DNA of 64,000 nucleotides from Bradyrhizobium sp. WSM3983 (GTDB taxonomy: Bacteria > Pseudomonadota > Alphaproteobacteria > Rhizobiales > Xanthobacteraceae). The notes beneath the pieces were generated by a model, which searched no databases, was not told the origin of the DNA, and worked only from the letters and a program-made list of their open reading frames with translations. Below are positions 34,570 through 41,654 of this stretch, piece by piece. Location of the stretch: positions 62,001-126,000 of the forward strand of contig NZ_AXAY01000025.1 in NCBI RefSeq assembly GCF_000473045.1, written 5' to 3'. Every line of letters starts with the position of its first letter. Within the stretch, counting starts at the first letter, position 1. The position numbers and the translations under genes are program-made.

Positions 34570-34800
34570 ATGAAATATTTGATCTGCGCTATTCTGTTAG
34601 TCGGTACCGCAAGCGCGGTGTTAGCGCAAAACCGAACCTGCAATGTTCAGTCCTGCAGCATCCAACTCAATCAGTGCATGGCCGTTGTCGCTAACACGGT
34701 GGCCGGAACAGCAGACTCCCGCAAAACAGCCACTCAGCAAAGTGGCGATGCGAATTGCAGGGCGTCATATGAGCGCTGCGTAGCCACTACATGCCGCTGA
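34570..34800 (+). CDS. Small secreted cysteine-rich protein
   Basis: 76 aa from ATG 34570. Signal peptide (MKYLICAILLVGTASAVLA), then a short mature protein with six cysteines (TCNVQSCSIQLNQC; NCRASYERCVATTC), probably three disulfides. No family recognised. It is the only rightward gene in this accessory stretch. Confidence 0.6.
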   Translation: MKYLICAILLVGTASAVLAQNRTCNVQSCSIQLNQCMAVVANTVAGTADSRKTATQQSGDANCRASYERCVATTCR

Positions 34801-34811
34801 GAGGGCTTAAC

Positions 34812-36182
34812 TCAGAACATCAGGCGCCACGCGGCGCGCAGGCCGTAGAATCCCAAGCCCGCGCCCGCGAATAGCACCAGGCCCGCGCCAGCCCAACCCG
34901 CGACGATCGCAAAGACGGCTTGCGCGTAGCGCCAACGCGACACGGGGCGCGGCTTGGCGCCGGGAGCGGCTGCAAAGTGCTTCGCCCTCTCCTCGTTCGA
35001 TATCGCACCCAGCTTGCAGGTGGGGGCGTGGATGCGCGCCAGCTCGCAGGGTTGCGGCGTGCCCGTCGGGCCGATGAGCGAAACCAGGGCCTGCCCTGGT
35101 GCCATGGTTGCGATGAGCTCGGCGGCATTCAAGGCAGGGTTACGCGGCAACGACTCCGCTGCGGCGCGGATCTCTTTCGCGTCTTTGCCGGTGGCCGCGC
35201 GCAAGGCATGCTGAATGCGGTTGCCGAGCTGGCCGGCCACGGTCGACGGGATATCAGCGGGCGATTGCGTGGCGAAGTAGACCCCGACGCCTTTGGAGCG
35301 GACAAGCCGGATAATCTGCTCAATCCGTTGCAACAGCGCGGGAGGGCAGTTGTCGAAAAGCAGATGGGACTCGTCAAAGATGAAAACCAGGCGCGGCCGG
35401 TCAAGGTCGCCGACCTCCGGCAAGCGGTCGAATAGATCGGACAGCAGCCAAAGTAAAACCGTCGCGTACACGTCCGGTGTCTTGATCAGCTCATCAGCCG
35501 CTAGGATCGATACCAGGCCTTTGCCGTCACGCGTGCCGAGCAACGTCGCAGGATCGAAACCTGGCGGCTCAAAGATGCTGACGGCCGAACTAAGCCGCAA
35601 CAGCGCGCGTTGGATGACGCCAATCGATACCGGCGAGACCTGCCCCAACGTCGCGGAAATCGCCTCACGGTGCGCCAGCAGCTTGCCGAGCACTTGGCGA
35701 AAGTCGCGGATGGACTCGAGCGGCAACCGTTCGGCCGCGGCATAGGCAAAAGCGATATCGACAACCGACGATTGGACGTCGCTTAGGCCTAACGCGCGGG
35801 AAAGCACCGCGGGCCCCATTGCTGCGATTGACACGCGCAACGGGCTGCCCTGCTTTCCGTAGCAGTCGAGAAATTGAACGGGACTCGGGCCGGTGGCGAG
35901 TCCGGCAATGTCCCCTTTGACGTCCGCCAGAAAGACGGGAACTCCGATCTTAGAGAAACCCTCTGCCAGCGTTTGCAGCGTCACGGTTTTACCGCTACCC
36001 GTCGCGCCCGCGATCAACCCATGGCGGTTCGCGTAGCGCCCCCGCAAGCGCGCATTCGGTGCGAGTTCAATCGAGATGCCGTCTTGAATCGCGGTAACAG
36101 CCGACTCGCCGCGTGCAACGGCTAGCCGGCTGTTGTCGTGCGCGACCTTTTCGGCGACACTCTGGAAACGCTTGCGCGTCAT
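34812..36182 (-). CDS. HerA-like / DUF853 ATPase with C-terminal membrane segment
   Basis: 456 aa from ATG 36182, overlapping the previous stop. Walker A GLIAGATGSGKT (55-66), Walker B LVFIFDESHLLFD, and a central helicase-like block (FATQSPADIPSTVAGQLGNR) match the DUF853 branch of HerA/FtsK-type ATPases. The family is a hexameric DNA or protein translocase of poorly known role. The last 35 residues are a membrane segment (AQAVFAIVAGWAGAGLVLF), which is not usual for this family and suggests membrane attachment. It is the last gene of the leftward early operon. Confidence 0.8.
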   Translation of the reverse strand: MTRKRFQSVAEKVAHDNSRLAVARGESAVTAIQDGISIELAPNARLRGRYANRHGLIAGATGSGKTVTLQTLAEGFSKIGVPVFLADVKGDIAGLATGPSPVQFLDCYGKQGSPLRVSIAAMGPAVLSRALGLSDVQSSVVDIAFAYAAAERLPLESIRDFRQVLGKLLAHREAISATLGQVSPVSIGVIQRALLRLSSAVSIFEPPGFDPATLLGTRDGKGLVSILAADELIKTPDVYATVLLWLLSDLFDRLPEVGDLDRPRLVFIFDESHLLFDNCPPALLQRIEQIIRLVRSKGVGVYFATQSPADIPSTVAGQLGNRIQHALRAATGKDAKEIRAAAESLPRNPALNAAELIATMAPGQALVSLIGPTGTPQPCELARIHAPTCKLGAISNEERAKHFAAAPGAKPRPVSRWRYAQAVFAIVAGWAGAGLVLFAGAGLGFYGLRAAWRLMF

Positions 36183-36403
36183 TCGTCCCAACTCACTTCG
36201 TTTGGCAGCGCACGCCAGTCGCCTATCCACATGCCCATGTATTTGGTTCGGACCGCATGGAAAAGGCCGTTAGCTTCGTCGCGTGAACCATCTTTAATCG
36301 CAGTCATCGCGAGCGCGTCAATACGTCCGCTCGAGTCCATGTCACTTGCATGGGCAAAGACAGTAATTCGCGTTGCCGGGGTGAAGAAGGTCTTTTCACT
36401 CAT
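36179..36403 (-). CDS. Small hypothetical protein
   Basis: 74 aa, coupled to the ATPase gene by an ATGA overlap. Pattern: RITVFAHASDMDSSGRIDAL and NGLFHAVRTKYMGMWIGDWR. No family recognised. Confidence 0.55.
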   Translation of the reverse strand: MSEKTFFTPATRITVFAHASDMDSSGRIDALAMTAIKDGSRDEANGLFHAVRTKYMGMWIGDWRALPNEVSWDE

Positions 36404-36569
36404 GGTTCACCTTCCGGAGTTTCGAGGCTTCCAGCCTAAGCCGTTCGGCCTCTGCCCGGCAATCCCTTGCGTCGTCGTGCTCGGCGAAGCGGTCAAAGTT
36501 TCTCGCCCGCTTCTCCAATTCGTCGGCCTCGCGCATCATGTCGCGCGGATCTTGTGCCAGCGCGACCAT
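36396..36569 (-). CDS. Small coiled-coil hypothetical protein
   Basis: 57 aa. ATG at 36569; the last codons overlap the next gene's start in another frame. Highly charged helix (MMREADELEKRARNFDRFAE; AERLRLEASKLRK). Found by reading the gap between two neighbouring genes. Confidence 0.5.
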   Translation of the reverse strand: MVALAQDPRDMMREADELEKRARNFDRFAEHDDARDCRAEAERLRLEASKLRKVNHE

Positions 36570-36572
36570 GGG

Positions 36573-37094
36573 CTAAGCCAGATAAACCAGGCCGTCGTCG
36601 CCGACGTAGGAGTCGGTTTGCTGAAACGGTGTCCGCCAGCCGCAAGCCTCTTGCAGCGCTTTCAGGCAAGCCGCGTTCCCGTCATCCGTAAAGGCGACGC
36701 CATGGCCGTTTCGGGCGTACCAGAACAGTTGTCCAAGCCGCCTGTCATCCAAGGCCTCGCGCGCATAGCGGAGTTCAGTTGAGCCCGGGACAAGCTCGGC
36801 AGCCTGGTCTAACAGCGCGCGGTTGACGGCTTGGAAGCGCTGGCAATCGGCAACGATGCTTGCGAGCGCGACCGGAGCGAGATCCGCGAACCCGAAAGAG
36901 TCGCCACCTTCAAAGCGAGACTCCATCGTGGCCCTGTTGATCACGACGGCCGGCATATCGCGCTTGCCTTCTTCGCAAAGCCGTTCCTCATCCGTGAAAA
37001 ACAGGCATTCGATGTAACCCTGCGTAAACGCGTCGAGCCCTTGGAAAGCGCGGGCTGCCTCTGGCGAACCCTGGTCTAAAACGAATTCCGGCAT
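36573..37094 (-). CDS. Conserved phage/plasmid hypothetical protein
   Basis: 173 aa. ESRFEGGDSFGFADLAPVAL, IVADCQRFQAVNRALLDQA, LGQLFWYARNGHGVAFTDDG and DSYVGDDGLVYLA form a pattern shared by early-region proteins of alphaproteobacterial phages and plasmids. Function unknown. A leader with a 25-bp repeat and GAGGAA ribosome-binding site precedes the ATG. Confidence 0.7.
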   Translation of the reverse strand: MPEFVLDQGSPEAARAFQGLDAFTQGYIECLFFTDEERLCEEGKRDMPAVVINRATMESRFEGGDSFGFADLAPVALASIVADCQRFQAVNRALLDQAAELVPGSTELRYAREALDDRRLGQLFWYARNGHGVAFTDDGNAACLKALQEACGWRTPFQQTDSYVGDDGLVYLA

Positions 37095-37098
37095 AGTC

Positions 37099-37123
37099 GA
37101 TTCCTCATTTGATGGTTGAGATT
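37099..37123. repeat. 25-bp direct repeat (copy 1), operator-like leader
   Basis: Identical over 25 bp to 38382-38406. On the minus strand it holds a variant operator (TCATTTGATGGTTGA on the plus strand) followed by a GAGGAA ribosome-binding site, placed just before a leftward gene in both cases. Confidence 0.75.
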
Positions 37124-37133
37124 TTGGACGTGC

Positions 37134-37580
37134 TTAGGCCCGTCGCAGCTCGGCAACGCGGGTCTGATGGAATTCGTGGCGGATGCGCCGATAGACCTTG
37201 AGCCGGTAGCTGTAGGGCGTGATTTCCAGCTCGCGCTTCAGATCCGCGTACTCATCCGGAGTCGCGGCGCGCGTGGTTTGGTACCAGCCTAGATCGCAGG
37301 CGCTGTGCTGCCCGACGTGCGAATAGCAAGCCATGCTAAATTCGTGGTTGGCACCAGGTTCGCACGGAAACACGGCCGTGACCTGCCCTGCGAACGCGCC
37401 CGACTTATCGGCCCGAAACAAAACGGGCGTGATGGTTTCGGACTCCCGGTCAAGCTGACTATAAGCCGCGTCACGCGTTCGGTGCGCCGTGATGCCGCGC
37501 TTTGTGACGCACAGCCAGCCGCCATTCCATCGGCCGGGTATTTCGTGCGACTGGCACACGTAAGGACGTTTCTTAGCCAT
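37134..37580 (-). CDS. Hypothetical early-operon protein
   Basis: 148 aa. CQSHEIPGRWNGGWLCVTKR, ETITPVLFRADKSGAFAGQV, HEFSMACYSHVGQHSACDLG. The C-terminal helix (DEYADLKRELEITPYSYRLK) resembles phage/plasmid proteins that track sequence-independent accessory functions, but no family can be named with confidence. Confidence 0.6.
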   Translation of the reverse strand: MAKKRPYVCQSHEIPGRWNGGWLCVTKRGITAHRTRDAAYSQLDRESETITPVLFRADKSGAFAGQVTAVFPCEPGANHEFSMACYSHVGQHSACDLGWYQTTRAATPDEYADLKRELEITPYSYRLKVYRRIRHEFHQTRVAELRRA

Positions 37581-37584
37581 TGGC

Positions 37585-37698
37585 CTACCCCTTCAATCCG
37601 ATCGCCCAAACCGCGATCATGCTGATAAATCCAACGATGGCCGCGAATTCGATCGCGTCGAAAAGCCGGTCAATCGCGAAGTCGAGAACGTGACGCAT
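37585..37698 (-). CDS. 37-residue membrane peptide
   Basis: ATG at 37698, only six bases from operator site 6; the operator arm GGGTGAT may double as its ribosome-binding site. One hydrophobic helix (IEFAAIVGFISMIAVWAIGL). Short, but well placed in the operon. Confidence 0.5.
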   Translation of the reverse strand: MRHVLDFAIDRLFDAIEFAAIVGFISMIAVWAIGLKG

Positions 37699-37704
37699 CT
37701 TGAA

Positions 37705-37719
37705 TCACCCGTTAGTTGA
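37705..37719. promoter_or_regulatory. Operator-like palindrome, site 6
   Basis: TCACCCGTTAGTTGA. It sits between two leftward genes, directly before a short membrane-peptide ORF. No clear -35/-10 pair is associated. Confidence 0.6.
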
Positions 37720-37723
37720 TCTT

Positions 37724-38377
37724 CTAGGCAGCGATCGTCGCAGCGTAAATGCGCTCAACGACTCCATCGGACGCGATGCCCTGCCCCGTGGTCGTGCGCG
37801 CCCAAACGTTCAGGCCGCAGAAATCATCGTCAACTTTCTCGCCCTGCTCTTTCAGCTTTTCGGCAAACCAGGTCGAGACGGCCCAATGCTCAAAGACTTC
37901 CCATTCATAGGGTTCAATATCGTGATCGCTGCAGAGCGCTTCCCAATTCGCACATGCCCATGTGGTGCCGTCTTTGTTGCTGAAATAGGTCGCGCCGAAG
38001 TCATCCTCTAGCGGGCCGGACCAGCCTTCCTGTTCCGCGGCTTCCTGGAAATCGTCAATCGGGCGCGCCAGCTCGAAAGCCTCCTCAACCACGTTTGCCA
38101 GCTCGCGCATATCATCGGATTTGCGATAGTCAGTGGCCGAAAGCGAGTTGCCGTAATTCTTGGCGAGCACCGAAACAGCCGACGACATGCAGCAAAGAAC
38201 TTCGCGCGTCACCATCTGCTCAATCGTGATCACGGTGCGAGTCTGCGGTGCGTTCAGCAGCCACGCGACCTTGTCGGCTAGAGCACGATCGGAAAACGTC
38301 GCGGACGGACGATCGGTCGTTTCGTCATCAGCAAGCAACGCGATGTAGTCAAGACCTTCGTGAACGATGTACGGCAT
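37724..38377 (-). CDS. Conserved phage/plasmid hypothetical protein, possible antirestriction-type
   Basis: 217 aa. ANWEALCSDHDIEPYEWEVF, EHWAVSTWFAEKLKEQGEKV and FCGLNVWARTTTGQGIASDG match a family widespread on alphaproteobacterial plasmids and phages. The N-terminal half (residues 1-100) is separate, with ALLADDETTDRPSATFSDRA. Function is not established. The 25-bp repeat and a GAGGAA site precede the ATG. Confidence 0.7.
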   Translation of the reverse strand: MPYIVHEGLDYIALLADDETTDRPSATFSDRALADKVAWLLNAPQTRTVITIEQMVTREVLCCMSSAVSVLAKNYGNSLSATDYRKSDDMRELANVVEEAFELARPIDDFQEAAEQEGWSGPLEDDFGATYFSNKDGTTWACANWEALCSDHDIEPYEWEVFEHWAVSTWFAEKLKEQGEKVDDDFCGLNVWARTTTGQGIASDGVVERIYAATIAA

Positions 38378-38381
38378 TGGT

Positions 38382-38406
38382 GATTCCTCATTTGATGGTT
38401 GAGATT
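38382..38406. repeat. 25-bp direct repeat (copy 2), operator-like leader
   Basis: Perfect second copy of 37099-37123. It lies immediately before the gene starting at 38377. Confidence 0.75.
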
Positions 38407-38417
38407 AAGAACGGAAT

Positions 38418-38606
38418 TCAGGCGTCGATAAAAGCTTGTCGGTGTCCGAAGTTGTCGATTAGCTCGGCACGCTTTGCCCGCATGCTCTGGATATCGTCAT
38501 AAAGCGCGTGCACCTTGTCCGCGATTACGCCGCAGATGGTCGGGAAGGCTTCAGTTTGCGGGGCCCAATTGATTGAGCACCGCGCGACGTTCGGCGAGCA
38601 ACGCAA
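38418..38606 (-). CDS. Small hypothetical protein, start uncertain
   Basis: Up to 62 aa; the first part overlaps the upstream gene and is unlikely to be translated. The plausible product is the helical C-terminal part (VHALYDDIQSMRAKRAELID), from an internal GTG near 38510. No family recognised. Confidence 0.4.
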   Translation of the reverse strand: MRCSPNVARCSINWAPQTEAFPTICGVIADKVHALYDDIQSMRAKRAELIDNFGHRQAFIDA

Positions 38607-39588
38607 GGGCCTGTTGGCGGGCCTTGCTGATATCGTCGCCTAGTTCGGTGTAGCGAATGCCTGCGCTGTTGGCTTCCCTATATTCGCGCTCATCATCGGC
38701 GACCCATTCGGCAAGTTGATCGGCGCGGCGGGCAGACTCAATGGCGCCGTCGTGATCAACGATCGCATAGGACTCCGGATCGCCCTCGAAAATCTCCTCA
38801 AAGCAAACCGCGCACGGGCCGTTGCTGTCGGCGGCGCCGTTGATGCTGTTGTCATAGCCTGGGACGAATTGCGGCTTGCCGTCTTTGCCGGCCAGCTGAA
38901 ACACGACGCCGCGAACGGTTTCGTCCTGGTGCTCATCGGTAAACCAGCCTTTGTGCCGCAAGCTGGCGATCTTGTCAGAATAGCCGACAAAGCGGAGGCC
39001 GGCTGCACGCGGGTTTTCGATCCAACGGACATTCTCGAATGACCGAACCCTGAAAGGCGCATTGCCCCATGCCTGAAGGCCGAGCGGGTAGCGCGTGCGG
39101 CCCGCTTCAATATCTTTGCGGGCGTTAAACAGCGCCATTTCGGCAGTGCGCGTGCTCGCCTGTTGGCGCCAATAGCGATAAGACCAAACCAGGCGCGACA
39201 CGGCCGGGGCTTCCGCGGCGACATAGTACGGAGATTTGAAAGCCTCGCTAATAGGCGAAGCCGCGACAACGCAAAAAGTCTCGCCCTCATAAAAGAACGT
39301 TCCAGCGGGCAACGGCCGAACGTCATATTGATGCGCAGTCTTGGGATTGCCGATACCGCAGGAACGTTCAGCGGCTTCTTTGGTCGCGAACCCTTCATAG
39401 GTCAGAAAGGCTTCGCCATTCGCATAGGCTGCAACGATCTTGGCGCCGTCGGCATAGTCGCCGCTGGTAAGGCTGCCGTCGCCATCGATCGTATAAGCTT
39501 CGCAGGGATAGACGCGACCCGTTGCGGGTTCGGTCCAAAAGACGCCGAACGCAGCAGCGACACGACGCGCAGTCTTGACTTGGTGCAT
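38551..39588 (-). CDS. Conserved phage/plasmid hypothetical protein, first gene of early operon
   Basis: 345 aa. FRVRSFENVRWIENPRAAGL, RFVGYSDKIASLRHKGWFTD, GVVFQLAGKDGKPQFVPGYD and ADQLAEWVADDEREYREANS match a family carried on alphaproteobacterial plasmids and phages, often near antirestriction-type genes. A CxxC pair (GPCAVCFEEIF) lies near residue 260. Promoter and operator site 7 lie about 55 bases upstream; the ribosome-binding site is GAGGAG. Confidence 0.7.
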   Translation of the reverse strand: MHQVKTARRVAAAFGVFWTEPATGRVYPCEAYTIDGDGSLTSGDYADGAKIVAAYANGEAFLTYEGFATKEAAERSCGIGNPKTAHQYDVRPLPAGTFFYEGETFCVVAASPISEAFKSPYYVAAEAPAVSRLVWSYRYWRQQASTRTAEMALFNARKDIEAGRTRYPLGLQAWGNAPFRVRSFENVRWIENPRAAGLRFVGYSDKIASLRHKGWFTDEHQDETVRGVVFQLAGKDGKPQFVPGYDNSINGAADSNGPCAVCFEEIFEGDPESYAIVDHDGAIESARRADQLAEWVADDEREYREANSAGIRYTELGDDISKARQQALALLAERRAVLNQLGPAN

Positions 39589-39642
39589 AGTCGACTCCTC
39601 GAAAAAATCCGGTCCCCCTTCATACGCCGCAACGGCATAATG

Positions 39643-39657
39643 TCAACTGCGAGTTGA
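39643..39657. promoter_or_regulatory. Operator-like palindrome, site 7, overlapping a leftward promoter
   Basis: TCAACTGCGAGTTGA, the best site, extended to a perfect 8-3-8 palindrome TGTCAACTGCGAGTTGACA. On the minus strand its arm supplies TTGACA (39641-39646), with TATGAA (39619-39624) 16 bases on, driving the operon from 39588. Confidence 0.82.
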
Positions 39658-39659
39658 CA

Positions 39660-40372
39660 AAATACCTAACCGTTTTTCGAGGTTTCTTAGAGCTCGCCAA
39701 CAGCTCGAGTTGCGGCAACAGCAGGCCTTGTGATCGGATGGACTCGAGCGGCCGATCGTGTGCAGCGCCGGCGCATGGTCAAAGCGAGCTCGCCCTGCAG
39801 GCCCTTGCGCCTAGTCGAGATCCCCGAAACGAGAATCACCTTTGCCGTGAGAACGGGCGTTCCTGGTGAAGGCCCTTGCACGTGGTCGCAGTGGCAGGGT
39901 GGCCGCTCAATCGAGATGCAGGGCAGGCCGACTAGCGGGGCTCGCCTATGCGTTAATGCGTGGCCGGCCCTGCCTTGCCCCAAAAGGTCTATGGGCGGGG
40001 CTGCTAGCGGGCCTCTCGCCTGCCCCGCTCTGCCTGGTCACGTGTGCAGTGCACTAGCATAGCCGGGCTCTACCAGCGTGCGGACAACATGAGATCATGC
40101 ATGTGCATAGTCTCATTGGGTATCGATGCATTGCGAACAACCTACCTCATGACAGTCTAAGTCAGTGTCATCGGGTATCAGGTTGGCTACGGGTCCCTCC
40201 TCAGGCTGTCTCGTGCCGCGGGGGGCGCAGAGCCCGGGATCGGGGGAGTTTTGACATTTTTGATATAGCACACCGGCGATTTCATCGGAAACTTCAGCCT
40301 GCTGTCTCACAGCGTCTCGATTACCGAAGAACATCAAGATTGCGAACTGAGCCAGATTGAGACGACCGCCCC
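39660..40372. other. Non-coding stretch left of the origin
   Basis: About 710 bases without a believable gene: the open frames here have odd composition and no start signals. It contains GC-rich inverted repeats (for example GCGGGGC at 39995-40001 with GCCCCGC at 40022-40028) and repeated GGGGCT elements, so a structured RNA or part of the origin is possible. I see no tRNA. Confidence 0.5.
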
Positions 40373-40690
40373 GTGGTCACAGTCGGCCACAGCTAAATCT
40401 CGACCTTTATGCCACTGTGACCGGCTGCAAAGGATTGTTTTTATTGTATAATTTATATCTGGTCAAAGTGGTCATGGTGGTCATGGCACATCCTCCGTAT
40501 ATGCGCGCGCTCATGGAAGGCATCGATCAGTGAATTTTGTGTCTGCGCATCTTTGGTCGATTTGCCGGTGCTTTTCCCTGACCACTGTGACCAGCAGAGC
40601 ATTTCGATGGATTTACAGCTAGTTGGACCGGTCATAGTGGTGAAATTCCACCATGACCGGTCATAGGTAGAAGGGTGACCACGGCCACTC
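40373..40690. other. Probable replication origin: iteron array with AT-rich tract
   Basis: At least ten copies, in both orientations, of a 9-mer with consensus GGTCAYRGT. Three are tandem at 40461-40487 (GGTCAAAGT, GGTCATGGT, GGTCATGGC). Others are at 40375 (+), around 40412 (-), 40579-40592 (two, -), 40630 (+), about 40648 (-), 40659 (+) and about 40675 (-). An AT-rich tract (40431-40459, including ATTGTATAATTTATAT) lies between copies, as expected for a DNA-unwinding element. It sits between the early operon and the replication genes. The initiator protein is not identified. Confidence 0.65.
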
Positions 40691-40774
40691 TGGCGGCAAG
40701 CTAAGGTCGGAAGACGAAGTTTGACGGCGCTAGCGCCCCGAAGATGATCATCGACAAATTGAGCGGAGCAAATA

Positions 40775-41557
40775 TTGTCGCGCGAAACGTTAATCAACCC
40801 ACCTCGGCTCATCAACGTCGATCAGCGTGTCAAGTACGGTGCGGTGCAGGCCCTCACAGGCATGGCTGAGACAGCCTTAGCTGATCTTGAGCAGTTAGCT
40901 TCCCAGATGATCGGCGAAAGCAATGACTCCACTCGGGACTTGGTCAATCATCATCGCGCGTTGATGTTAGCCTGGAGCATTGTCGACCAAGCAGATCTTC
41001 TCCGCCATCTAATTGCATCAGAAGGAAACAAAATAGACCTTCCGGAGAAAACGCAGTTTCTGGCCGCTGCTAGTGACGTGCAAAAGGTTCGAAACTGGAT
41101 GCGGCATATTCCACAGCGAATAGACGCATTTAAAGCCATGAAAGAGCCTATGCCGCCAATCCTTGGTGCGCTTTCATTTGCGACCGTGGTTAGGGCGAGT
41201 ATCGATTTAAAGGCCGGAGCGTGCGTAGATGACCGTCATGTTCTTGAGTACCATGCGGTCATACTCATCAATACGGCGCTAGAACGTTCGGTGCAGTTGA
41301 AGGGCGCGCCGATGCCATTCAGACAGTTCCGGATTCCTGTTGACCATTTCGTGCTGCAAGCCTTTGGCGTTTTGCTGCCTCTCGGCGATATCGTGGCGCT
41401 GATGAGTAAATTTTGCGACGCATTGGCAGCGGGAGTGGACAGGTGGCTTGATGAGCAGCGCGCCGAAATGAGCGCAAGCGCTACCGATGTGTCAGAAATG
41501 TTCGACCCACAATTCGGCCCCGGTCACATTTATCGAATGATAGCAAAGCGGGACTAG
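40775..41557 (+). CDS. Unknown protein beside the origin
   Basis: 260 aa from a TTG with GGAG at 40765-40768. Mostly helical (YGAVQALTGMAETALADLEQ; HHRALMLAWSIVDQADLLRH; AASDVQKVRNWMRHIPQRID). The position next to the iteron array suggests a replication or copy-control role, but no DNA-binding motif is obvious. GC is lower than in the tail genes. Not recognised. Confidence 0.6.
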   Translation: MSRETLINPPRLINVDQRVKYGAVQALTGMAETALADLEQLASQMIGESNDSTRDLVNHHRALMLAWSIVDQADLLRHLIASEGNKIDLPEKTQFLAAASDVQKVRNWMRHIPQRIDAFKAMKEPMPPILGALSFATVVRASIDLKAGACVDDRHVLEYHAVILINTALERSVQLKGAPMPFRQFRIPVDHFVLQAFGVLLPLGDIVALMSKFCDALAAGVDRWLDEQRAEMSASATDVSEMFDPQFGPGHIYRMIAKRD

Positions 41558-41654
41558 GGCGCTCCGGTGCGTTGGCGGGAGAGAGCCAGAGTCATCGCGC
41601 CTGCTAAACTCAGGCATCCGGTTTGGCGGAACTCTCTGCACAACGTATCGTGGC

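Noticed and set aside
39687..40062. Two overlapping frames of about 100 codons in the gap left of the origin
   Set aside because: Odd residue composition, no Shine-Dalgarno, and overlap with GC-rich inverted repeats; more likely non-coding.
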